Shown: positions 24,360-33,157 of the stretch, one piece after another | How positions within the stretch are numbered: the first letter of the stretch is position 1 | How the letters are laid out: each line of letters starts with the position of its first letter | Source of the DNA: Lachnospiraceae bacterium | GTDB lineage: Bacteria; Bacillota; Clostridia; Lachnospirales; Lachnospiraceae | Assembly: GCA_024699045.1 (NCBI GenBank) | Contig: JAILQK010000057.1 | Coordinates: 1-41,821, forward strand | Length of the DNA stretch: 41,821 nucleotides | Direction of reading: 5' to 3' | Translations under genes and position numbers: made by a program | Notes under the pieces: model-generated | The model's input: only the letters and a program-made list of their open reading frames with translations | Database searches by the model: none | Told to the model about the DNA's origin: nothing

Positions 24360-25913
24360 TTACGTGTTTTTTGCGGATTTCATTTCTTTTTTTCTTTCAT
24401 ACATGGCTTCGTCCGCTCTCTTGAACACATCTTCTATATTGGCATCTGCCCCTGCCTCATAGACGGCATACCCCAGGGCAGCCGAAACCTGTTCCCAGGG
24501 TTGGAGGCTATTATCCTCCATGAGTTTTTCGATCCTTTCATTGAACTCTTCTATAAGGACCTTGCGGTTGTTGTAATCCCTTCCTTTCAGGATAACTACG
24601 AACTCATCTCCGCCTATCCTGAAAACGGGAGAATGATCGAATACATCGCAGATAAGACGGCTCAGATTCTTTATCGACACATTCCCTCTCTCATGTCCGT
24701 AAGTATCATTTATCTGCTTCAGATAATTGATATCTATCATTACCAGACCTATCGCGGTTTCTCCTCCGTCGATCAGCTCCTGAAGGTTCTTTAACTCTTT
24801 ATTGTATGAAAGCCGGTTCTTCACCCCCGTCAGTGCATCCCGATTTGCGGCCTCCTTGGTAGTCTCAAGCTCTTTCTCGGTTATACTGAGACTCTTCATG
24901 TATTTATCAAGGTTTCTCATCATCCCGGCGATCTCATGCCCTACAACCGAGATCTCATCCTTTCCGACAAGATCCGCCTCGAGCCTGTCCGCAGAAGCCA
25001 CATTTTTATCTCTCGAATAATCACCGACTGCGGCAGAGATCTTTGACAGCTTTGACACATAAAACCGGTTAAACAGGAAGGTGAGCAGCAACAATCCGAT
25101 AACAAGGGCAGCAGAACTCAGTATGACAAGCTTAAACACATTGTTAAGGATATTGCTCTCGACGTCATTTATATCCATGTCTATGCATACCAGTCCCTTT
25201 TTTACATCGTTGATATAAACCGGGACATAATATGAATAGTTACGTCCGTATTCATTGTCCAAACTGTCCATTTTATCGAGCATCTTTCCTGCTTCCCAGG
25301 TCTTAAACAGATACGATAATTCCTCATAGTCCTCTTCATAGTCATCAAAAAGATGCAGTCTGTTATCCGCCTCATCCCCCTCGTAAAGGCGTTCGGTATC
25401 CATGATATAGACCACATGAGTGCCGATCCCGTTCGGATACACATAATAAACATACGGGAACCCGAGCAAGTCCCTTAGGTCCTCAAAGTAAAGGAACCAT
25501 TTAGCGTGATAGAATGTACAGAAAAGATTTTTCATCTCCTCCGAAAGCTCTTCAAAAGAGACATCAGTACCGAATATCATTCCGGGATACTCTTTCAAAA
25601 ATGCTCTAAGGAAATTTTCCTCTGCCTGATCGACAAACTCATGTCCGAAGTCGTATGGGATCTCGATCTCAAGGCTGTTTTCGAGCATGTAATCCTGATA
25701 TTGTGAAAATGTCTCTCCCTCACTCTCGATGTCATCCTTGAGGATCAAACCGACACTCCTCATCTGAGAGATGCACCTCTCCTCAAATTCGGCCCGTTGA
25801 ATTGAATAGACCCCGACTCCGCAAATAGCTATAACGATAATGGCAATAGAAAAAAACATTGCGATTATCTTTACGACTATACTGTTATACCAATTGTAGC
25901 TCTTCTGATCCAT
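24360..25913 (-). CDS. Membrane diguanylate cyclase with extracellular sensor domain
   Basis: A 517-residue protein. One membrane helix (12-36), a roughly 220-residue external region with many aromatic and acidic residues (40-258; likely Cache-like), a second helix (261-282), a HAMP-like linker and coiled coil (about 283-355), then a GGDEF domain (356-515). The active motif RIGGDEF (432-438) is intact, so it should make cyclic-di-GMP from GTP. The inhibitory RxxD site five residues before the motif is absent (FDHS there), so product feedback is probably lost. It has its own promoter inside the end of the upstream kinase gene. The ligand of the sensor region is unknown. Confidence 0.9.
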   Translation of the reverse strand: MDQKSYNWYNSIVVKIIAMFFSIAIIVIAICGVGVYSIQRAEFEERCISQMRSVGLILKDDIESEGETFSQYQDYMLENSLEIEIPYDFGHEFVDQAEENFLRAFLKEYPGMIFGTDVSFEELSEEMKNLFCTFYHAKWFLYFEDLRDLLGFPYVYYVYPNGIGTHVVYIMDTERLYEGDEADNRLHLFDDYEEDYEELSYLFKTWEAGKMLDKMDSLDNEYGRNYSYYVPVYINDVKKGLVCIDMDINDVESNILNNVFKLVILSSAALVIGLLLLTFLFNRFYVSKLSKISAAVGDYSRDKNVASADRLEADLVGKDEISVVGHEIAGMMRNLDKYMKSLSITEKELETTKEAANRDALTGVKNRLSYNKELKNLQELIDGGETAIGLVMIDINYLKQINDTYGHERGNVSIKNLSRLICDVFDHSPVFRIGGDEFVVILKGRDYNNRKVLIEEFNERIEKLMEDNSLQPWEQVSAALGYAVYEAGADANIEDVFKRADEAMYERKKEMKSAKNT

Positions 25914-25992
25914 TCAACCACTCTTCCCGATAAAACGAAGACAAGGATCCGACACACAGCCCGGATAATAAAAACTCCCCGGATGTATATAT

Positions 25993-26020
25993 ATTATACT
26001 CTATGGGCGCTTGCACTCAA
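25993..26020 (-). promoter_or_regulatory. Promoter of the diguanylate cyclase gene
   Basis: Minus-strand -35 TTGAGT (26015-26020), 16-bp spacer, perfect -10 TATAAT (25993-25998), 80 bp before the start codon. The -35 box contains the TGA stop codon of the upstream kinase gene (26017-26019). Confidence 0.65.
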
Positions 26021-28764
26021 CCCCGTAAAGTATCATCCGCACCATTCCGTCCTACGGATGCCTGACCTGAACCGACACTCTTTCCGGGAAGTCTCCAGAA
26101 CAATAGCCCAAAGGTGCCGGGCCCGGTTGTCGTTGCTATGGACGGTGACGCTTTCTGATAATATACCTCATCAAACACAACCCGGCTTTCAACCTCATCC
26201 CTGATCTGCTTAAGCTCTTTTCTTGTCAAACCTACATGTGTTATGAAAAGGACCCGGCGATCTATGGTGTCCGGTTTCCTGAGGACATGCTTTATATAAT
26301 TCGACCTTGCATGCTCTCTTGAACCGACATATATCCGGGAAAGAACGATCTTTCCTTTCCTGAACGAAAGTACAGACCTTATCATAAATGCCTTTGTAAT
26401 GCTGGCTATACCTTTACTGATCTTGTTTGTCCGGGCAAGGAAATCCATATTATCCACGACAAAGCTCGTGACGATCCGGTTCTTTTTTTCCTCGATCTCG
26501 GATATTATCTCGCCGGCATCCATACCCTCCACGGACATGCGTCCTGCCTCCAGAGCGATAAGCCCCTGCCCCGACGAGATCTGGCCGGTGTCAACTATCC
26601 TGACATTATCGAATGACTTCGATGCTTCCACTGCCCTTTGATAACTGCTGGCATTCACTTTTGAAGACACCGAGAAATGAATGATGTTATTCGCAAACTG
26701 AAGCAGGTCCGCAAAGAAGGATTCATAATCTTCAAGTGAGATCTCCTTCATATACGCTCTTTTTTTCTCTTTAAACATATAATCCAGAAGGCTGTCAGTA
26801 TCTATATCTATAGAATCCCGGAAAGATCCCTCCTCAGTCTCTATCAGGATCGGAAGGATCGCGAGCTTATACTTTTGCACCAGACTCTCCGGTATATCGG
26901 CGCTGCTTGACGTGGTTATGACTACCGGAACCCTGTTTCGTCTGCTGGAGATCCATAATGTATCGTCATCTGTCATGTCGCTCTTTGCATAATCAACCGT
27001 GATCAGTTCTTTGGGCAGAAGCCTGTAAAGTTCTTTTTCCAGTGTGCTTCCGGAGACCGGTTTGACAAGATACCCGTCAAAGCCCTCTTTTTCATACAGA
27101 TCTTTGCTTTCACTTCCGGCGTTCGCCGTCAGCGCTACAAATGCAGCCTCCTTGCTCAGGCCTCCAACCTGCTCCCGGATCTTATGCATGCACTCTATCC
27201 CGTCCATCTCGGGCATGTAATGATCCATAAGGATCACATCATATTGATTCTCAAGCGTCATCTTTAATGCCCTGGCTCCGCCGGAGGCTGTGTCCAGCTT
27301 GATCTTTGTATCCCTCAAAAGCTTTTCCACTACCATAAGATTGGTCCTTGTATCATCCACGGCAAGGACCCTGGCTTCCGGAGCCTCGAAGCTCTGATGA
27401 TATCCCCCGATATTAACGGAGCTTCGTCGTTTTTGTGTTTCAAGCTGCCCTATGGGTTCCTCGTTCATGATCATCTGAGGCAGTTCGATTATAAAAGTCG
27501 AGCCCTTCGTATAGACACTGTTTACGGAGATCTTGCCGCCCATCAGATCCGTCAGCTGCTTGACTATCGAAAGGCCAAGCCCGGTCCCCTCAATAAGCCG
27601 GTTCTTTTCTTCGTCCATCCTGCTGAACGCATTAAACAGGCTGTCAATATTTTCGCTTCTGATCCCGATCCCCGAATCACTGACCGTGAATACGAGCGTG
27701 ACCGACTCCCTGCTCCTGCTCCCACATTGGACGGAAAAAGATACAAAGCCTTCTTCGGTATATTTTACCGCATTGTTGATGATGTTTATGAGTATCTGCC
27801 TTATGCGGACTTCATCTCCCTTCAGGACCGAAGGGATATCAGGAGCCACATCTACATTGAACTGGAGTTTCTTTTCATTTGTCTGTACCTGCATCATAGT
27901 CACTACATCAAGGATCAGCTCCCTTGGACTGTAGGACACGCTGGTAAGCTTCATCTGACCGGATTGCAGCTTCGACATATCAAGGATATCATTGACGAGA
28001 TGCAGCAGCATATTGCTGGCAGACTGGATATTAAGAGCATCCTCGGCGATCTCATCGGATTTATTCTCCCTTAAGATCATCTCGTTCAGTCCGATGATAG
28101 TATTTATCGGAGTGCGTATCTCATGGCTCATGCTCGAAAAGAACCGGTTCTGTGCTTTATTCAAGACATCGATCTCATCCTTCTGGGCTTTGACGATCTC
28201 ATTCTCCTTGCGGTAGGTATACATCTGAAAGCTCATAAGTATCGTAAGGATCACGCTTACTATCAAAAGCGATCCCAGAGAATCGGAATAAAACTCTATT
28301 TTACCGTGAGGGATGATAAACTGCGGAAAGTTGAATTCGATATAATAGCATATGCATACCATGATCATCTCCGAAAAAAAGAGTATGATCCGGACCTTTC
28401 CCTTGAGGATCATCCCGATGAACAGGACTCCGAATACAAACCAGATGGGCGCTCCTCCGTAAATCCCTCCGCTCGTGAAAAACACAAGCGGAAAGAATAA
28501 AAATACCAGTATTATCGCAAGTATATTGGCCGCGACCCGGATCTTTCTTTTTTTATATCCGTATATTACCAGAAAGGCGAAGATGAAAAATGCGACCATG
28601 GTGAAGGCCAGGGATGAAATATTCTCTCTTATGACAAGACCCGCTATCACGGCTATGATCATCCCGCACAAAGCAATGCCTGTCAGGAGGATGAAAAGTC
28701 GGTCCTGTGCATCCTCCCGCCAGTCGAGCAGATATTCCTTTATCTCTTTGAGTATTGCCCTCAT
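26017..28764 (-). CDS. Hybrid histidine kinase with receiver and C-terminal DegV (fatty-acid-binding) domain
   Basis: A 915-residue fusion. Residues 22-182 hold about six membrane helices; then a coiled coil and a dimerisation domain with H214 (SMSHEIRTPIN), a GHKL ATPase (N-box INIINNAVKYTEEG, G1 SDSGIGI, G2 GTGLGLSIV), and a receiver at 464-585 with phospho-acceptor D514 and K568. Residues 612-892 are a full DegV-like domain (SSSADIPESLVQKYKLAILP, IHFSVSSKVN, VRIVDTGQISSGQGLIALEA, ATTTGPGTFGLLF). DegV/FakB proteins bind fatty acids. The family's TSQP element is missing (MKEIS instead), so ligand or affinity may differ. Probably senses a lipid. Five bp after the upstream kinase gene; GGGGAG before the start. 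Confidence 0.88.
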   Translation of the reverse strand: MRAILKEIKEYLLDWREDAQDRLFILLTGIALCGMIIAVIAGLVIRENISSLAFTMVAFFIFAFLVIYGYKKRKIRVAANILAIILVFLFFPLVFFTSGGIYGGAPIWFVFGVLFIGMILKGKVRIILFFSEMIMVCICYYIEFNFPQFIIPHGKIEFYSDSLGSLLIVSVILTILMSFQMYTYRKENEIVKAQKDEIDVLNKAQNRFFSSMSHEIRTPINTIIGLNEMILRENKSDEIAEDALNIQSASNMLLHLVNDILDMSKLQSGQMKLTSVSYSPRELILDVVTMMQVQTNEKKLQFNVDVAPDIPSVLKGDEVRIRQILINIINNAVKYTEEGFVSFSVQCGSRSRESVTLVFTVSDSGIGIRSENIDSLFNAFSRMDEEKNRLIEGTGLGLSIVKQLTDLMGGKISVNSVYTKGSTFIIELPQMIMNEEPIGQLETQKRRSSVNIGGYHQSFEAPEARVLAVDDTRTNLMVVEKLLRDTKIKLDTASGGARALKMTLENQYDVILMDHYMPEMDGIECMHKIREQVGGLSKEAAFVALTANAGSESKDLYEKEGFDGYLVKPVSGSTLEKELYRLLPKELITVDYAKSDMTDDDTLWISSRRNRVPVVITTSSSADIPESLVQKYKLAILPILIETEEGSFRDSIDIDTDSLLDYMFKEKKRAYMKEISLEDYESFFADLLQFANNIIHFSVSSKVNASSYQRAVEASKSFDNVRIVDTGQISSGQGLIALEAGRMSVEGMDAGEIISEIEEKKNRIVTSFVVDNMDFLARTNKISKGIASITKAFMIRSVLSFRKGKIVLSRIYVGSREHARSNYIKHVLRKPDTIDRRVLFITHVGLTRKELKQIRDEVESRVVFDEVYYQKASPSIATTTGPGTFGLLFWRLPGKSVGSGQASVGRNGADDTLRG

Positions 28765-28769
28765 TACGC

Positions 28770-31316
28770 TTATCTCCCCGGATCGGTAATGCTTTTCTTA
28801 CCGAATATGTCCGATATGAGCTCTGTCAGTTTTTTATACTCAACGATGAATCCCGGATGAAGCTTCCTGACCTCATCACCGTTTCCTTCCCCGGAAAAAC
28901 CTTCCAGTCTCTGGGCTGTAAGGAAAAGCTCTTCGGCCCCCACTGTCCGTGACGAACTTTTGACCGCATGGACACGGATCTTATAGTTCTCCCAGTCCTC
29001 CTCAGCGAGGAAACGCTCTAGATCAGCCGTCTTTTCCTTCGAATCGGCGGCATATTCAAGAAGGATCTCCTCATAAAGCGATTTATCGTCCATGCAGTAT
29101 TCCAGTCCGGCCTTTGTCGATACCCCGGCCTCCCGCAGCATCTCATATTCATCCTTTTCAGAGGCACCGGCATCCGGCAGACTTTCATTCCCTTCTGCTG
29201 CAGGGACACCTGCCGCCTGCGGACTCTCATTCTCTTCTGCTGCAGGGACCTGATCGGTTTCCCCGTCATCGAATCCGTAAGTGATCGCGGAAGCCGGAAG
29301 CGCGTTCTTCAGAGTCCTTTCGAGTTCTGCCAGAACTATAGGTTTGCTCACAAAGCCGTTAAAGCCTTCGGAGGCGAACAATTCACGCGCGGTGCTTGCT
29401 GCATTTGCCGTCAATGCGATGATAGCCGTGTCCTGTTTGTTAAAATAGGCATCCTGTCTTATCAGCCTTGCCGCTTCTATGCCATCCATCTGCGGCATCA
29501 TATGATCCATAAAGATGATGTCATACCTTTTTGCTTTGCACATATCGATGGCTTCGGGTCCTGAAAGCGCGCTGTCAACCGTCATCTTATATCTGCGGAA
29601 AACAGCCTCGGCTACCGTAAGGTTCATGGGTTCATCGTCAACCACAAGAGCTTTTATCCCCTTAAGATACATTTTTTTATCGCCCTCATAAAGATCAGCC
29701 CTCGGGGTGTTAAGGAGATTTATCACCGGGAAACAATAAAACGGTTTTCTGAGCATTATTGCTTCAGAGCCGTCTTTAAGCTGCATATCTTCATCGCACA
29801 CTACTATGAGCGTAAGTCTTTTCGCGATCTCTTCCATCAATATAATATTATTTCTATATTCATTCTGACCGACTATAAGATGAGTGAACCCCGGATCGTT
29901 CACGATCTCACTAAGTTCCTCCGTGTTCGCTATGCTGTGAACCGTTACTTTCAGTCCGCTCACCAGATTTCTGATCGTCTTGTCATAAAAATCCCTTACG
30001 GCAGGATTTGAAAAGGTCTCGAATTTCAGATATGTCGCCACATGGATCTGATCACCCTGTCTCAAAGCCATGCATGAAGCGCTGTTGGTCACGGTCTGCG
30101 GGATGCTTATATGGACATTTGTCCCTTCATTCTCATTGCTGGATACATTAACGAAGCCGTTAAGGGCTCTGACAAATCCACGTACGATAGGCATTCCGAG
30201 CCCCAGTCCACCGTTCCTTCTTGTACTTCCGGAATCCGACTGATAAAATCTGTTAAAAATATTCTCGATTTCCTCCTCGGACATCCCTATTCCCGTATCT
30301 GTCACGTCGATACAAAGGTTTATGCCATATTCGTGCGAGATCGATGTTATATGGACATATACGCCGCCCTCATAGGTATTTTTCAGACCGTTTTCGATCA
30401 CATGCCAGAGTATCTTTTTTAGCTTCTCCGTATCGGTCCTCATCGTCTCCGGCAAGGATGAATCCACATCGATAACAAGCTCTATCGATGGATCCTTGAC
30501 CGGTTTCAGTTCTGCAACAAGATCATTCAGGATCGATGACAGATCATAGTCGGACATGTTGACGACAAGCTTATCCATTTCGATCTCGGAATAATCGAGC
30601 ATATCGTTTATCTGTCTGGATATGCATACTCCCGCATCCGAAACCGATTTCAGATCCTTTCCAAGCTCCTCATCCTCTGTCTTTTCCAGACAAACCCCCG
30701 TAAGGCCTATGACTGCATTGATCGGCGTTCTTATCTCATGCGATACGTTAGCGAGAAAATCACTTGTCAGCTCATTTTCATCCTCAAGATCCGTGATCCG
30801 TTCTTTTAATGACATTTTCTCGCGCCAGTAGTTGGAAAGCATAATGGTAAGGAGAAGTGTCGTGATAACCGTAAGTATCAGATGTATGACAATATGCTCG
30901 ATGATATCGGGGTTTGGGACGGACGATGCCCCGAAAAACCTGAACACCATTGCAAAACAGGATACTATGCAGCATATCCAGATAAGTTGTTTGTCATGGA
31001 CGACCGCCAGCACTATGAACATGAACATCACAAGAGGTGTGCTGTCAAAAACCGACGAAGCGGTCATTATATAATAAAAAAGTTCAAAAAAAATGATCGC
31101 ACTGTAGATATATATCCTGATCTTTTCTGAAAGCCTGTCCATGATATGGATAATAAGCCCCACGACCGCAAACGCCAAAAAGACCGGGAGCATCCAGCGC
31201 TCGATCTGTGAGCGGGAATTCCTGATCGCAAGCAGTACGGAAAAGCATACCATTACCACGACGAGTACGATCTGCGAAAATGCATTTATCTCACCGTTCT
31301 TGATCTCATTATTCAT
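28770..31316 (-). CDS. Hybrid histidine kinase with pseudo-receiver, receiver and HPt domains
   Basis: An 848-residue membrane kinase. About six helices (12-162), coiled coil, dimerisation domain with H193 (NVSHEIRTPINAV), GHKL ATPase (TDTGIGMSEEEIE, NGGLGLGMPIV), a divergent receiver-like segment lacking the acidic pocket (about 424-530), a true receiver (555-672) with D604 (IFMDHMMPQMDG) and K658, a linker with two 14-residue repeats (VPAAE-ENESPQAAG), and an HPt domain with H783 (RVHAVKSSSRTVGA). It contains a complete internal phosphorelay. No DNA-binding regulator is nearby, so output may go to the neighbouring DegV kinase or to an unlinked regulator. Confidence 0.9.
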   Translation of the reverse strand: MNNEIKNGEINAFSQIVLVVVMVCFSVLLAIRNSRSQIERWMLPVFLAFAVVGLIIHIMDRLSEKIRIYIYSAIIFFELFYYIMTASSVFDSTPLVMFMFIVLAVVHDKQLIWICCIVSCFAMVFRFFGASSVPNPDIIEHIVIHLILTVITTLLLTIMLSNYWREKMSLKERITDLEDENELTSDFLANVSHEIRTPINAVIGLTGVCLEKTEDEELGKDLKSVSDAGVCISRQINDMLDYSEIEMDKLVVNMSDYDLSSILNDLVAELKPVKDPSIELVIDVDSSLPETMRTDTEKLKKILWHVIENGLKNTYEGGVYVHITSISHEYGINLCIDVTDTGIGMSEEEIENIFNRFYQSDSGSTRRNGGLGLGMPIVRGFVRALNGFVNVSSNENEGTNVHISIPQTVTNSASCMALRQGDQIHVATYLKFETFSNPAVRDFYDKTIRNLVSGLKVTVHSIANTEELSEIVNDPGFTHLIVGQNEYRNNIILMEEIAKRLTLIVVCDEDMQLKDGSEAIMLRKPFYCFPVINLLNTPRADLYEGDKKMYLKGIKALVVDDEPMNLTVAEAVFRRYKMTVDSALSGPEAIDMCKAKRYDIIFMDHMMPQMDGIEAARLIRQDAYFNKQDTAIIALTANAASTARELFASEGFNGFVSKPIVLAELERTLKNALPASAITYGFDDGETDQVPAAEENESPQAAGVPAAEGNESLPDAGASEKDEYEMLREAGVSTKAGLEYCMDDKSLYEEILLEYAADSKEKTADLERFLAEEDWENYKIRVHAVKSSSRTVGAEELFLTAQRLEGFSGEGNGDEVRKLHPGFIVEYKKLTELISDIFGKKSITDPGR

Positions 31317-31322
31317 AGACAG

Positions 31323-31330
31323 ATTATATC
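31323..31330 (-). promoter_or_regulatory. Extended -10 promoter very close to the kinase start
   Basis: Minus-strand TGATATAAT (hexamer TATAAT at 31323-31328). Only six bases lie between it and the ATG at 31316, so a transcript from it would be leaderless or nearly so. No good -35 at standard spacing. Confidence 0.4.
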
Positions 31331-31390
31331 ACATACCCTTAAATCATAAATCCAATGTTATCGAACACTTATTGAACTATCACATGAGTC

Positions 31391-31433
31391 CTGATCCCGC
31401 ATGCTCTGATCCCGCATGCTCTGATCCCGCATG
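31391..31433. repeat. 15-bp direct tandem repeat, about 2.9 copies
   Basis: CTGATCCCGCATGCT at 31391-31405 and 31406-31420, then CTGATCCCGCATG at 31421-31433. Degenerate traces of CATGAC.CG continue to about 31475. It lies between the end of the esterase gene and the kinase promoter; no function is visible. Confidence 0.92.
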
Positions 31434-31504
31434 ACCCGTTTCCACATGACACGTTCCAACATGACCTGATCCCGCGGATCTTACACTATCATATCCGGAT
31501 AATT

Positions 31505-33079
31505 TTAAGCCAGGACGAACCTTCTTAAAAAATCTATCCTCTTTTTCATGGCTTTTGCAAGGATGGTACTGTCCTTTGCCATATCGAAAGCATGCACCGT
31601 TCCTCTTGTCTCATTCAGCTCAGCATGGACGCCTTCTTCTTCAAGTCTTTTGAAATAAGCGATGCCGTCGTCGTGCAGACAGTCAAATTCCGCCGTCTCT
31701 ACATATGTCGGAGGCATCCCCTTTAAGGATTCCGCTTCAACCGGCGAGACCATATCTCTGGGCGCTTTATTCTTTTTGGCTGAGCATAGCCTGTAATACG
31801 CCGCCACGGCCTTTGCATTGCAAACAGGCACATCCGTATATTTCTTCATGGATTCACTGGAAAGGCGGGCATCAAGACTGGGATATAATAATGCCTGTCC
31901 CTTCGGCATCATCGATCCTTTGTCCCTCAGCATTAGACAGAGCGCTGCGCACAAAGTCCCTCCCGCGCTGTCTCCAAGGATCCCAACCTGTTCTTTTTCT
32001 ATAAAAAGACTTTCAGAGTTTTCCGTCAGATATTCCCAGACCTCTAATGCCTCATTATGCTGTATTGGAGGCACGTGTCCCGGAGCAAGATCATAATCCG
32101 GCATGAACACCCTGCAGCCGGTCTCATCGGCGATCTTTCTGGCCAGCCGGTAATGATACGGTAGCGCCGGAAATACAAATGCTCCTCCGTGAAGAAACAA
32201 TATCCACGGAAGCCTGCCCCCTGCGTTACGAGGTGAATATACTATGCATTTCAGTTCTTTTCTGGGCGAGGTTTTACAGGGAAGCTTTATTATCTCAGTA
32301 ACAACCTTATCGTCCGATGCCTCCTTCATCATCTGCCTTCCGTACAGAAGCTGGACTATCCTTACCTGTATCCTGCTTGTAGCCACCGGGATCTTTTTTA
32401 ACGCTTCAAACTCGGGATCCATCACAAGGCTCTTTGTTTCTTCCCCGGTCTCCTCAAGGAGTTTTATGATCCTGAGTTCCCTGTGATCAGGCTGTATATA
32501 AAGCCTTATATCATCGGCAAGGTTTGCGATGATCGAGCGGCTTATCTCTATCCATTCTTCCTCCCGGGAGGGATCGTTAAGGGCTCTGTCATAGGCCGTA
32601 AAGCTGTATGACTGCAGCGACCACAGATAGGCTTCCCCCTCAAGTCCGGTATCATCCTCTACATCCTCGGATACAAGCTTACGGATCCCGAATCTTTCCA
32701 GGACCGCCCTGTTGCCGTCATCGGATTCATCATAACGGTAACTCTCTATAACAGCCCTTAGCTTACCTACGATCCCGACATAACTTTCATCATTTTCTAT
32801 GATATCAAGCAGCCCTTTTCTCTCTGCGGAATGCTCCGGAACCTCAAAACGCACCACGATATGAAATTCTCCGGCTTTATATTCGGAGTAAAAAGAAGCT
32901 TCCACCTCATCGGACAGATTCTTTAAAAGCTCCATGGTTTCTTCCGTAAGAAGCCTGAGCCTCTCTGTCTCTTTATCCCCCAGATGATTTTCGCCGGCCA
33001 GAGCAACAGTATCTCCGGTTGCTTTCACGATCATTGATTCCCTGTCATTTTTATCGATCCTTATGATGTCCGTTTTCAT
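31505..33079 (-). CDS. HSL-family alpha/beta-hydrolase (esterase) with GHKL-like N-terminal domain
   Basis: A 524-residue two-part protein. The C-terminal half (about 260-524) is a hormone-sensitive-lipase-type esterase: oxyanion motif HGGA at 297-300, nucleophile S371 in GDSAGG, D466 in ETAEFDCLHDDG, H496 in TVHAFD. It should hydrolyse short acyl esters, in the cytoplasm since there is no signal peptide. Residues about 25-205 resemble a divergent GHKL ATP-binding fold often found alone in Lachnospiraceae (RLRLLTEETMELLKNL, EFHIVVRFEV, then IEISRSIIANLADDIRLY), with no recognisable G1/G2 boxes. I recall no such fusion; this part is inference. Typical HSL esterases have about 310 residues. Confidence 0.82.
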   Translation of the reverse strand: MKTDIIRIDKNDRESMIVKATGDTVALAGENHLGDKETERLRLLTEETMELLKNLSDEVEASFYSEYKAGEFHIVVRFEVPEHSAERKGLLDIIENDESYVGIVGKLRAVIESYRYDESDDGNRAVLERFGIRKLVSEDVEDDTGLEGEAYLWSLQSYSFTAYDRALNDPSREEEWIEISRSIIANLADDIRLYIQPDHRELRIIKLLEETGEETKSLVMDPEFEALKKIPVATSRIQVRIVQLLYGRQMMKEASDDKVVTEIIKLPCKTSPRKELKCIVYSPRNAGGRLPWILFLHGGAFVFPALPYHYRLARKIADETGCRVFMPDYDLAPGHVPPIQHNEALEVWEYLTENSESLFIEKEQVGILGDSAGGTLCAALCLMLRDKGSMMPKGQALLYPSLDARLSSESMKKYTDVPVCNAKAVAAYYRLCSAKKNKAPRDMVSPVEAESLKGMPPTYVETAEFDCLHDDGIAYFKRLEEEGVHAELNETRGTVHAFDMAKDSTILAKAMKKRIDFLRRFVLA

Positions 33080-33157
33080 TATCGCCTGTTTTCCTTTCTG
33101 TTGCCCCGTCAGGAAACCTGATCATTAACGACCTGAGGGTCTGAATGTTTTCTGATC

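Noticed and set aside
24230-24360. Glycine riboswitch upstream of the gcvH-like gene
   Set aside because: The gap is only 130 bp and mostly filled by the 36-bp repeat; no tandem-aptamer structure is visible.
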